NCBI GenBank assembly: GCA_025174535.1
Contig: JALBUN010000021.1
Location: forward strand, 1 to 64,000
Source of the DNA: Cantharellus purpuraceus
Taxonomy: Eukaryota; Basidiomycota; Agaricomycetes; Cantharellales; Hydnaceae
DNA: 64,000 nucleotides
Direction of reading: 5' to 3'
Below, piece by piece: positions 1 to 10,824 of the stretch. A program made the translations under genes and the position numbers. The notes beneath the pieces were generated by a model, which did not search any database, was not told the origin of the DNA, and was given only the letters and a program-made list of their open reading frames with translations. Position 1 is the stretch's first letter. Each line of letters begins with the position of its first letter.

Positions 1-1536
1 AAGAGGAAAAGGAGCGGAAATGGGAAGAGGAGGAGGAAGCAGAACAGAGGCGGAAGGAGGAGGAGGCGGAATGGAGGCGGAAGGAGGAGGAGCAGAACAG
101 AGGCGGAAGGAGGAGGAGGAGACGAGAAGGAAAGAGGAGGAAGTGAAGGCCGAGAGAGCCCACAGGGTCAGGGAATTTGCGGCCATGATGGAGGCCGCAA
201 GACTGAAGGAAGTGGAGGAGCAGGTGCATGAGCTAGAAGCTGCCATGGAGGTAGAGGAGGAGGTGACTGGGGCAGGGGGAACCAGCCACCCAGGAAGTCT
301 GAGTGTGCCAGTATGGACAGGGACCCCTGAAGTCACCATCATCTCCGTTACACGGATGGAGACAGCTCGTCTGAAAACTGTCACAGCGGAGGTCTCGCCA
401 TTACATCCGCGGGCACAGCCATTGTTTGGGTTGGGGGCAGCTGAGGAAGATGAAGTGATGGAGATGGAGAGGGCGGAGGTGGAGGCAGATCCTGATGCCA
501 ATATGGAGCTCGATGCAAATGCGGAACCCAAGGCAGGTGTGGATGTCGGGATGGATGCAGAGCCAGATCCGACTTCAAATTGTTATGAGATGGCTTGGGT
601 AGCTGCAGTTGAGGCTTGCAAAAGAGCAGAGCTCTATGCTGCTACCACTAAGAAGAATCTCGATGTCGCGGTCTTTTCATTGAAGGCGTGCCCGAGTGCT
701 GATACGGAGAAGCGGGAGGCGGATCGGAGGGTCATATGGTGCAAGGCGGAGAGTCACGTGTTGGCAACCCATAAGAAGGAGCTGCATGTCACGAAGTCGG
801 CGATCCAGCTTCGCAAGTGCGAGATGGAGAAGGCGGCAGCAGAACAACAGGACAAGGAGGAGGAGAGGGAACACTTGGAGGCCACAGCGAGAAGGGGCAG
901 ACCACCCAAGGCTCTGGCTCCAGCAGAGCCATTTGGCAGGCCTGGCGTAACTTGTGACTTGTGTCATGATGTGGGCGTGGAGTGCGTGTGGCCTACCGGC
1001 CCAACTTGCCGCCTTCCTGTGATCATTGTCGGGGTCGGAAAGGAGGGTGTAGGATCGGTGGAAAGTTCGATCCCTGGAGTCGGAGCGTCAAGCCCCGACT
1101 AGTGGTACAAGGAGGGGCAGAGAAAGAATCGGAAGGTTGTCCGACCAAAAAGCGGCGGACGGAGACAGGTGCTGTGGCAGCTGGGGGTAGCGGTGTCGGA
1201 TCGGAAGGGGCAACAACCGGTACAGGCACGGGGCGCGTCTCTGCACCCAATAGTACTGTGGGCCAGCTTATCTGGCTGGTCAACCTTCAGTCAGAGCACC
1301 TCCAGCGGATGGAGGGGTTGCTAGTGGACTTGGTGAAGATGATGAAGCGGAAGGAGGTTCTGGAGGGTCAGTGGACGGCTGAGTTACATTGGTTGCGGAA
1401 GTTCATGGCCCCTTTGGATGAGGATTCGGACATGGGGGATGAGAAAGATTGGGTGTCAGATGTAGGGAGTGATGATGAGTCGGAGACGGAGCCTGAGGTA
1501 GATAAGGGGAAGGGGAAAAGGAAACGCAATGTATAA
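1..1536 (+). pseudogene. Antisense accessory ORF of gypsy family 1, copy 1 (5' end outside window)
   Basis: The encoded product is a Glu/Arg/Lys-rich coiled coil, then an acidic middle, a basic helical segment (ADRRVIWCKAESH) and a Cys cluster beginning CDLCHDVGVECVWP. The second half of the cluster (CDHCRGRKGGCRI) is in a different frame, so a frameshift near 1005-1015 breaks the gene. The C-terminal part (KKRR basic patch, then a leucine-rich QLIWLVNLQSEHLQRMEGLL helix and an acidic tail ending KGKGKRKRNV) runs to the stop at 1534-1536. The spacing of cysteines resembles a degenerate Zn(2)Cys6-like or other zinc-binding motif. Function is unknown. It lies tail to tail with the chromodomain end of the adjacent pol, about 155 bp away, exactly as in the other two copies in this window. 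Confidence 0.75.
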
Positions 1537-1690
1537 AAATAAAAAATGAAAATGATTATAAATTTCAGAGCGGAGAAAAATGAGTCAGAGTGATATTCCT
1601 TCAGAGTTTTTTGGGCAGGCTGGTAATTTCCCTTGTGACTTGTAATAAAATGATGATGCAAAATAATAGAATTAGCATTAGTAATCGAAC

Positions 1691-4600
1691 TTAAAGATTC
1701 ATAAGGGGGCCAGGTTTGTCTGGATAAGCGGAGTGAAAGTCAGAGACAGATTTGGATGCGTGATCGAGTTCAGACGTGGATATCCATGAGGACTCTTTGT
1801 CAGTGCCTTCATATCCAGTCCATTTGACTAAGTACTGGAGCTTGCACTTGTGTCAACGGTTGATCTTTGAGTCCAGGATCTCAGATATCTCATATTCATT
1901 ATCTCCTTCGATGATGATTGGGGGAGGTGGAGGTTGCATGCGACCAGAGATCTTGTTCGTAGTAGTGGGTTCGAGCATTGATATATGGAAAACCGGATGA
2001 ACTGCTTGGAAGTGGTCAGGGAGGTGGAGGGTGAAGGACCTGCTGCCTGCATGAGCAATGACCTCATAAGGACCTAAGTATCTCTTGGAGAGTTTCTTTG
2101 ATGGACGGGTGGTCCAGAAATGTTCAGCCTTAATGAATACTTTGTCTCCGATTTGCAGGTCCGGAGCCGGAATGCGGCATTGGTCTGCAGAGACTTGATA
2201 TTGTTTCTAGGCATCAGAGATGGTTTCTCAGAGATGTTGGTGTAGTTGATCGAGGTCAGTTACGAATTGGCAAGCTTTGGTGGAGGCAAGTTCTTTCTCA
2301 GGGTGGACAGAGATGTTCGGATGATAGCCTTTATTAGCAAAGAACAGAGAGACACCAGTGGTTGCATTCAGAGTGTTGTTGTAGGCAAACTCTGCTATCG
2401 GAAGTAGGTCAGCCCAGTTGATAGTTACAATAGATTCGGAGATATTGTTCCAGGGACTGATTCATTCATTCCGTTTGTCCATCTCCTTCTGGATGGTATC
2501 CGGAGGTGAAGTGAAGTTTCATGTCGAGAGCCTTTCCTAGTGTGCGGAAGAAGGAGGACATGAACTCTGAGCCCCAATTGGATGTGACATGCAATGGGAC
2601 TCCATGTTTAGAGAATACGTGGAGAACGAACAACTTAGCTAGTGAGGCAGAGGTGATGGTGTCATGCGTCAGAATGAATAGTGACTGTTTAGTGAACCTG
2701 TCAACAATCATGAGTATGGTGTCGTATCCAAGTGATGGGGAGAGCTTCTCTATGAAATCCATGGAGATGGAGTTCCATGGTTGCTCCGGGACTGGAAGTT
2801 GCTCAAGCATTCTGTAGGGTTTGTGCCTTTGCAATTTTGAGCGCATAGACATGGTGCAGGAGTTACAGTAGTGTTGAATGTATTCTCACATTTTAGGCCA
2901 TATGTAGTCTCGTTGGATTAATCCTTGTGTGCGATTTTGCCCGAAATGGCCCGAGATTGGGTGATCATGATAATACTGCAAAACTCGGAATCAGAGGCTG
3001 TTGGTGTCGGGGACGTATATCCGGTTGTTGTGTCAGAGGTGTCCTTTGGGGTCAAGTGACCATTTCAGATCGGAAGGGTTGTCCAAGTGTTTAACTGTAA
3101 CAGGATCAGATTGGAGTGATGAGCAGATGTTGGAGCAGAGTTGGTCAATGTCCATAATGGTGACAGCTCGGAGGGTGGGAGTCATGAGGGTGGATGCTTG
3201 TAGGGATGATGCCAGCTGCTTGTTAGTAAACACAGGATGAAAGTTCTGTGGGTTTACAGTGGCATAGTCGCTATTCCCATCTTTAGGGTAGATGTCCCAT
3301 TGTCTAGTTAAAGCGTCGGGCTTTGCTCTGAGTCGACCAGGACAGAAATGGATAATGAGATTGAACTGAGATAGGTATTCGGACCATCGGGCTTGTCTCC
3401 AGGTGAGCAGTTTCATTGTGGAGAAGTATTCCAAGTTCTTGTGGTCAGTTATGACATCCACTGGATTGGAGGGGCCTTCAAGGTAGTGTCTCCATATCCA
3501 GAAGGCTTCATATATGGCAAGGAGCTCTTTGTCATGGACATCATAGTTCAGTTTGGGGGGCGTAAATGTACGCGAGTGAAAAGCTATCGGATGGACTTGT
3601 CCATCATCTCTCCAGATGATGGACAAGATCGTGGCAAGTGCATAGTTGGAGGCGTCAGTCTCTAATAGGATAGGAATGTCTGGAACCCAATGAGTCAGTA
3701 TCAGAGCGGAAGTAAAGGCCTTTTTCAAGGTCTCAAAGCTCTGTCTACATTTGTCAGTGAAATTCCATTGGATACCCTTCCTAGTGAGTCAGGTGAGCGG
3801 AACGGTGATATCGGAGTAGCCATGAATGAAGCGGCAGTAGAAGTTGGTGAACCCTAGGAAGGACTGTACATCCTTGACTTTCTGAGGTTCCAGCCATTCC
3901 TGTATGGCTTTGATTTTGTCATCGGACATTGTCAATCCTGCCGGGGAGAGGATATAGCCTAGGTATTCGACCGAGTCAGAGTGGAATTTGCATTTGTCAG
4001 TGCGGGCAAAGAGGCCATGCTTTCGGAGACGTCAGAGTACTTCTCGGACATGTGTCCAATGTTCTTCTTTGTTGTCCAAATATACCAGAATGTCGTCTAA
4101 GTAAACGAGGACAGTCACATCGAGGAGGTCGGTGAAGGTATCATTCATGAACCTCTGGAAGGCGGCTGGAGCATTGGTTAGTCCAAAGGGCATGACGCAC
4201 CACTTGAAAGATCCATATCATGTGCGGAAGGTCATTTTCCATTCGTCGCCTTCTTGGATGCAGACTGGATGGTAGGCATGTCGGAGATCTATTTTGGAAT
4301 AGATCTTAGCCTTTCGAGGACTTTCGAGTAGGTCTGCGGTGCAGGGTATTGGGTATCGGTCTTTCTTGGTGATCTTGTTGAGTCCATGGAAGTCGACGCA
4401 TAGACGGAGTGATCCATCCCTTTTGCAGACAAATAGGACCAGAGCTCCATGGGGAGATAGGGATGGGTGGATGAAGCCTGTGGCCAAGTTCTTGTCTATG
4501 AATGTTCGGAGAGCCAGTAGCTCTTTTTGGGATAGCAAGTAGATAGGGCCAAGCGGAGGGGTGGAGTTGTCATCCAGTTCAATCTTGAGATCGTATGGTC

Positions 4601-5270
4601 AGTGTTCTGCTAGGGAGTCAGCTTTAGACTTGCTGAACACGTCGGCGAACTCATGATACTCCTTAGGAACCATAGATAGGTCCAGTGGAGTGGATCGGGC
4701 AGAACAAGCAGCGAGGAATATCGGATTGGAGAGATGGACCTGGAATGTGTGAGAGCCATCCAGTTTGCTTAGTCTGGCGAAGACCATAGTGTCCACCAGT
4801 GATATAAATGGCGGGGTAGACAGAGTATCTATCGGAGCGGAGTCAGCAGAGGCAGAAGATAGTTTCACACCTAAAATTGCTGGTGACATCAGGGATGACA
4901 CAGCCTGTACTGGAGAACAGAATGTGATATGGCCCAATGCCCAGTCAATCAACAGATTGTAGCGGGTGAGCCAGTTATGTCCGAGAACCACAGAACAGCT
5001 GGAGTCAAGCAGAGTAACATAGAATGTAAGGTTCTGATTTCTCTGACAGAAAAACGGATGGACAGATCTATAGCTTGTGAAATAACAGCATTAGTAGTGC
5101 CATCAAATAATCAGAGTGGTATCGGAGTTATGGTGTATGTATGGGGTTTATGTAAATCAGAAAAAGAGGAATTGAGGAAACAGTGAGTAGAACTGGAGTC
5201 AATTAACACTTGAATAGCGGTATCGGGAATGGAGTCGGAGTAGATGAGGAGGGTAAGGGAGTTGGAGTGG
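1691..5270 (-). pseudogene. pol: Ty3/gypsy chromodomain pol, family 1 copy 1 (decayed)
   Basis: Read on the minus strand the domains occur in the order protease, reverse transcriptase, RNase H, integrase, chromodomain. The protease remnant has DSSST instead of DSGST near 5150-5190 and ends with GHNWLTRYNLLIDWALG near 4960. The RT has LCVDFHGLNKITKKDRYPIP and the catalytic YLDD near 4095. RNase H shows LLETDASNYALA near 3660. The integrase core has SMDFIEKL, then TSNWGSEF near 2580 where the second catalytic Asp is Asn, then GDGQTE. The chromodomain (CKLQYLVKWTGYEG) lies near 1800-1860 and pol stops at 1691. Several in-frame stops are present, mostly TGA, plus TAG. It encoded the replication and integration enzymes of a chromovirus-type retrotransposon and is now inactive. 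Confidence 0.9.
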
Positions 5271-5330
5271 GAAAGAGTGGATGTGTTCAGGCAGACCTCG
5301 TTTGTCATACGGGGAGTACCAATGCAGCCC

Positions 5331-6445
5331 TCAGCCCATACGGAGGCTATAGGACTGCTTACTATTTTTTGGGTCCGTCGCTTTAGCGTCGGACTTGTCT
5401 GTTGTAGCATTGGCTGCATGGCCCTTTGCCTTTGCTGCAGACAAGGTTGCCTTGTTGCAATCCTTGGCTTGGTGACCAGGCTTTCCACAGAACAGACAGA
5501 GGTTGTTGTCCATGCGGCACTGGTGTTCCTGCTGGGTAAGTTTTCCGTCCTTTCCCAGCTTGGTGGAGAGGTCCAGAGTACTCTTGCAAGCTCCAGAGTT
5601 ATTGCTGGTGCCAGAATTGTTCTGACCGGAACCGGAAACGGCAGCGTTACCAGTGTTTGACTTCTGGCCTGAGTTGGCGGTGGTCCTCTTATCGGAGCCC
5701 TTGTTGGACTTTGGGGTCTTGTCCGATGATTTGTCCAATTTGTTGTTGGCCGAATTTTTGCAGGAGACCTCGGATTGACATTCCCAATATCGGGTGTCGA
5801 TGGATTGGGTGAGCTTGTGGAGGTTAACCAAAGTATCCAGCTTACCGACACATGATATCTCATCCTTGATGCAGGATGGGAGTCCAACGTAAAATTGGCA
5901 TTGGAGTGCAGTGTCACCCCATTGGACTTTTGGGGCTAGCTGCTGGAAGCTCACAATGTATTTTGCAATTTTGTGATTTTCCTTCATCCAAAGTTGATCG
6001 AGTTTGTTCTCGGCATCAGCCTCGGGGTTGTAAGGACTGAAATTGGTCTGAAGTTCGGAGATGAAGTCAGAGTAGTCCTCCAACCATATCGGGTCAGAGT
6101 CGTCCATGAGCACTGGTTCAAAGTAGTCCAGTGCGGTGCCCTTGAGATAGGACATGGCTAAGGTGACCTTTGCCCAATTGGATGTGAACATGTCAGGGCG
6201 GTCGCAGAAATTCAACTGGCATTGTACCAAGAACGGCTGGAGTTTTCGCGGATCAGACCCATCGAATGGGTTGGGTTCTCAGACCTTGGTCCAGGACTTA
6301 GGGGCTTGTGGGTTACGGATGCTGCTGGCAAGCAGGGAGATGGCTTGCATCAGATTTGGAGAGGGTGGGGTGTTGTCTTCTTCATTGATGGCCTCTATGT
6401 GGTCCATTGGTTCTTCAATGACCTCAGGGATGGTGTTGATGCTGG
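5331..6445 (-). pseudogene. gag: Ty3/gypsy gag, family 1 copy 1 (5' truncated)
   Basis: The product matches the copy 2 gag at 37201 along its length. It has the capsid-type stretch SYLKGTALDYFEPVLMDD, a Ser/Asn/Gly-rich linker and one CCHC zinc knuckle (CLFCGKPGHQAKDC) near 5460-5500. The first codons are missing: the coding sequence is cut at 6445 where LTR-X begins, and in copy 2 about 17 more codons precede this point. One TGA interrupts the frame near 6290. Gag forms the particle that packages element RNA. Confidence 0.85.
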
Positions 6446-7895
6446 TGTATGGGAACTGGTTTCCCTTAAAAAGATCTTGTTTAAAGTCCCTAAACTGTAC
6501 AATTTCACTTCATGGCCTTAAAATATCAGCATATATGTGCTGCTTTCTCTTGATTCAGGGCCATTCAAATATTCTCTATTTTTTCATATTTTTTTGGGAA
6601 TTTTCCATGCAGAAATGAGTCTACAAACTTATTGTTCTGCTGGGCTAAGTTTTGGGACCCACATGGACCCACAAACCTTCCCAGATGTCAGCAGCCCCAA
6701 AGTCAGCCGGAGTCACCCAGACTACTGACTCATTTTCAATCACATGACTCATTTTAATCTCCGACTCAATCTGGTCACCACTGCCAGTAAATGCTCAATA
6801 TCTTCGCAACCACTGCACCTCCTGACTCCATTTTCAGTGGAGAGTTCAATAGAAGCTGTGCCTACGCATAGCTGTGCTAATCAGCCCGGGAAACGAAGTA
6901 TTGACCGAGTTATTTGAGTAATGGTGACTCATGCAATGACTCCTGCCATGACTCATGCTATGACTCCTTCCATGACTCATACCAACTCCTGTGATTACTC
7001 ATACTATGACTCCTGCTCTGAGTCACACTATGACTCCATCCATGACTCATGCCATGAGTCAGAGCAAATCCAAGCAGCTCATTGGCTAGGAAACTTCCAC
7101 CCCCTTCTCACATATTCCACTAGCTTCCAGTAGATTCCATCTATTAATAGGTAGAAGTTTCCGGTAGTATTATTCAGCTCCTGTAAATACAATATAAAAG
7201 GAGCCCATTCTGCCTCTGAATAAATAACCATTTCTACCCCATCATTTGCACATCAGTGTGACTAGAGTGACATACAGTGTCATCCTCTATATCTCAGTAA
7301 CTGTTGATTGTCCAGTTCAAGGGTCGCTTACAGTTGTGTAACTGTATTCGATTGCACTCGAAGTAGTGATTGTCCTGCTTTGGGCATGAGTGTAGTATCT
7401 ACCTCGCGTGACTACAAATCTACAGGGTGAGATTGTCTGTCGATAGTCCTGCCATTAGTGCTCTTGTTTAAGTTACTAGTGTGTACTGCCTTTGCAGAGC
7501 ATTAGAATCTTGAACTCGTGTGAAGCAGTTGCTAGACTACTTCACACATCGCTGTTACCCGCTTCAGAGTGTCACTGGTTGGACAGTCGGATTCATCCAC
7601 CTACTTCCTCTAGCCTCTAAGTGCATTCCCCCCTTTTTGGAATATCTGGACCCCTAAGCGCCCATGAACTCTAGACTCTGGAAGTCTTATTCATTCCCTA
7701 CTGCTAAGAAACGTATTACCTTCCTGCGTATCGTATGCATTGACCATTACAATGGATTGTAACCAAAGTACAAATGTTAAATCGTTTCTGGAGTTGTGCT
7801 GCAGTAGGATTTGATATTCTTCTCAGCTGTTCATTCACGGAATTGTGGTGATTTAGAGTTTGCCCTAACACCATAATTTTGCGGGTTCCAAAACA
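6446..7895 (+). mobile_element. LTR-X copy A (about 1.45 kb LTR)
   Basis: Starts TGTATGGGAACTGG and ends GGTTCCAAAACA, so it has TG..CA termini, and the same unit recurs seven more times in whole or part in this window. A complete copy elsewhere (61427-62877) has a 5-bp target duplication, proving LTR behaviour. A TATA box (tataaaag, 7193-7200) fixes the transcription direction as plus. Six TGACTCA/TGAGTCA sites lie at about 6920-7060. The flanks (gctgg / actgc) do not match, so this copy joins two unrelated retroelement remnants and is not a simple insertion. Confidence 0.8.
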
Positions 7896-9366
7896 ACTGC
7901 AGTATATGTGAATAGATTGTCAATCTTTGGTCCTCATGCCAGGATCTGTCCTTTGTGTGACAATGTGGATTGGTTTTTGCTGAATAGTATGTTGACATTG
8001 GCATTTGTCATACATCCAACTGATAGTAAATTGGCACGTAGTTTAGGTGTGTATATGACGTTGGTGAGTGTGATGTGAAGGTCAGGTAGTTGTAATAAAG
8101 GGTTGGATATGATCTTTATATGTATAGATCTGCTCTGATTTGCAGTGAATGATTCCCCACTGGCGGTTTGAATCATGACGGGTGGGATGTTATTCATGTC
8201 AAAAAATAATGGTAAGTTTCCAGATAAGTGACTAGATGCAGTGGAATCCACCCAGCCATGTATAAGCATTGTTATGGATTGATGGAGCTGAGATGGGTGA
8301 TTGGATTGATACGATCGATGATTCAGTGATTGAGGTGACCATGATGAAGTCCTTTGTCTGTCCTGCAAGGTGAGCTGGTGTATTGATCATAGGTTTATCC
8401 ATCTGCTGGTTATATTGCTGATGATTTGTCATCTGTGTAGGTCTACCTGTAGGAAACTGAGGAATATGTGCATGTAATCCCTGGTTCTGCCTCAAGGCAT
8501 CTGTCCTTCAAGTCCGCCACCTTGTGCATAGCATTGAGATGCCATGTGTCCAGATTTTCCACAGTGATTACATTGCATCATGTTATATTGATTAGCTCTT
8601 GGTGTGTGATTTTGAGAACTATTGTCAGGTTGTGGAATATATGAGTTTCATGTCAAAATCTTTGGTTGTAGAGGTCAGAGAGGTCTGGACTGTGCAGCAA
8701 ATGCAGTGCCAGCTTGGATGGATATTTTGAGAGCATTAAGATCAGCTTTGTGTGCCTCGAGATGTTCTTTGATCTCTTCTGGTTTGCGTGTAATCATCCT
8801 GATTGTTTGCGCAATCAGACACCAGGATTCCAGTATGTTCCTGAGTAAAGTGGCTGCATGAGTGGAGTCAGGTATCGTTTCACCCATCCATTTCAATTGA
8901 TTCCTGTATTCCTTCATGACAGTGATACATGTGATAACAGACTGGTCAATCATGTGGTAATTCTCATATTTTGTCCTGATTATACTGATTTTGCTCAGAT
9001 CAGTAGATTTGAATTTCCCAATGAGTATGTTCCATGCTTCACTTGCAATGTTGGTATCATCGATTGCAGTCTGGAGTTCAGGTGAGATACAGAGCAGAAT
9101 TTGGTTATATGCAACATTGTTATGATCATTCCATTCATTGATGAGATGGGATAGCGGTGTGGTGCTGATATATGGAATGTTATTGGTTGTAGTAACTGCT
9201 TGGTCCATGAGTGAAGGTAGAATATCAGTACCAAGAATGATAGCATATAAGCTGCAATCTCTCACCATGGCTAAAAGTTCCCTTTTCCAGGAAATCCAGT
9301 TGTCTCAACCCAATTTGGGTTTGAGATCTCGAAATTTGTGTACATCAAGTAAGGTTGTGCGGTAGA
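7896..9366 (-). pseudogene. Ty1/copia-type gag-protease-preintegrase remnant
   Basis: Read on the minus strand it starts in a copia gag (DNWISWKRELLAMVRDC near 9250-9310, then SEAWNILIGKF near 9020) after an in-frame stop. A CCHC knuckle (CNHCGKSGHMASQC) follows near 8540-8590, then a protease active site WVDSTASSHLSG near 8235-8270 (usual form DSGASSH) and the start of a pre-integrase region (GPKIDNLF near 7920), where LTR-X copy A cuts it. Several stops and frameshifts are present. RT and integrase are absent from the window. The 5' end joins SNF2-like sequence at about 9367 with no LTR in between. Confidence 0.7.
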
Positions 9367-9800
9367 TCTAAGTTTATACTCTCTTCAGCAACTCCTATGG
9401 TGGACAGTCATTATCAGATGGAATCTATATACAAACTACTAACATCTAACATTAGTGGAACTGGTTTTGTATCCTTCAACTCTACTGTTGTGGAGAAGCC
9501 TAGATCTATATACATGGGATTACCCAACGATCACATTGTGCCACATGTAGAGCTAGTAAAGATGAGAGGACACCAAAGGATTGAGTACCTCAAAGAGGAG
9601 TCTACAACCAAAGTTCTTGATATCTACAAAAAGCTAACCCATCTTGCCCTATTCACCTTCCCAAACACTAGAGACAACAATTCTATAATGGCAATGAAAA
9701 CAAAAGGCCGAGTGCTACCCATTAAAGGCAAAAGAACCATGAGAGACATAACATATAGTTCGTTTTCTGTACCAGAGCGTCTGAAAAGACTCCAGTTGTA
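9367..9800 (+). pseudogene. SNF2-helicase-like gene fragment
   Basis: An open plus-strand segment contains LSSATPMVDSHYQMESIYKLL, which resembles SNF2 motif III (S-[AG]-T-P followed by the linker helix). It is followed by VELVKMRGHQRIEYLKEES, as in the region after that motif, and by PERLKRLQ. The exon appears to end near 9797 at a GTAAGT donor with a TTTTTCAG acceptor at 9833-9840. A short further coding stretch (YENDLSIWITNMMSEL, about 10400-10455) ending in a GTAAAT donor sits beyond LTR-Z, so LTR-Z would lie inside this gene. ATPase motif I and the C-terminal helicase half are not in the window. Family assignment is by eye and moderate. Confidence 0.4.
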
Positions 9801-9841
9801 AGTATCACAGACTTATGAAAAATATATCTCATTTTTCAGGT

Positions 9842-10397
9842 GAGAAGTAGTGAACACAACTTGAGTCATGGTAGATCGATGAGACTCTTAATCTGTTGTA
9901 AGATTAAGTAGACAGATAGCAGACAGTAGAATAGGAGCATAGAATTCCAATATATAATTGGAATCTTAGAGATAAAAGGCAGTGAGTCAGAGAGAAAAGT
10001 ACAACTGTGATTGACTGGAGAGTGCATATTGGTAAAATGTGAGGGCGACGCTGATGACGAGGCCACAACAACAAGATACTCAATAAGTGAGAGCCGATAA
10101 GAAATAATGTCAGCTGGTGCAGCGGATATCCTCAGTCTATACAGCTGTTTCTGATAAATACATGGGACTTACCTGGTGCAGCGGATATCCTCAGAGATCA
10201 AGCTGAGGGGATCACACTGCACCAAGGCAAGTCTTTATACTAAATGATGGAGACAGATAGGAGAACCAAGATAGGGAGGAAAGATAGGGAAGTGATAGGG
10301 GCAATGAAATAGGGGAGATGCACCCTGACAGGCTGTGCTGATAGGGGTGTCAAGAGAAAATACTAAAAATAGAATATGACTCATTTGAACCCTGACA
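9842..10397 (-). mobile_element. LTR-Z copy, minus orientation
   Basis: On the minus strand it begins TGTCAGGGTTCAAATGAGTC at 10397, matching the plus-strand LTR start at 63946, where a polypurine tract precedes it. A TATA-like element (tttagtataaag) lies near 10235 in the minus direction. The inner edge at about 9842 is inferred from a TG/CA end and no target duplication was found. It includes a 22-bp direct duplication with splice-like edges, described in the findings. Confidence 0.55.
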
Positions 10398-10496
10398 TAC
10401 TTATACATATGAGAATGACCTTAGCATCTGGATCACGAACATGATGTCAGAATTACAGGTAAATGCTTAGCATATTCATTCAACATTTCTCAACAC

Positions 10497-10824
10497 TTCA
10501 GAGTGTCACTGGTTGGACAATCACCCACCTACTTCCTCTAGCCTCTAAATGCATTCCCCTCTTTTTAAAATATCTGGACCCCTAAGCATCCATGAACTCT
10601 AGACTCTGGAAGTCTTATTCATTCCCTGCTGCTAAGAAACATATTACCTTCCTGCATATAGTCTGCATTGACCAATACAAGGGATGGTAACCAAAGTACA
10701 AATGTTAAATCATTTCTGGAGTTGTGCTGCAGTAGGATTTGATATTCTTCTCAGCTGTTCATTTCACAGAATTGTGATGATTTAGAGTTTTCCCTAACAC
10801 CATAATTTTGTGGGTTCCAAAACA
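10497..10824 (+). mobile_element. LTR-X copy B (3' fragment)
   Basis: Nearly identical to the last 330 bp of LTR-X copy A, from cttcagagtgtcactgg to ttccaaaaca. The 5' part of the LTR, including the bZIP sites and TATA box, is absent. Confidence 0.85.

Noticed and set aside
2521..5917. Plus-strand frames opposite gypsy pol (65-138 codons)
   Set aside because: They are shadows of the minus-strand pol and gag. No independent motif was seen, and the same shadows recur opposite the other copies.
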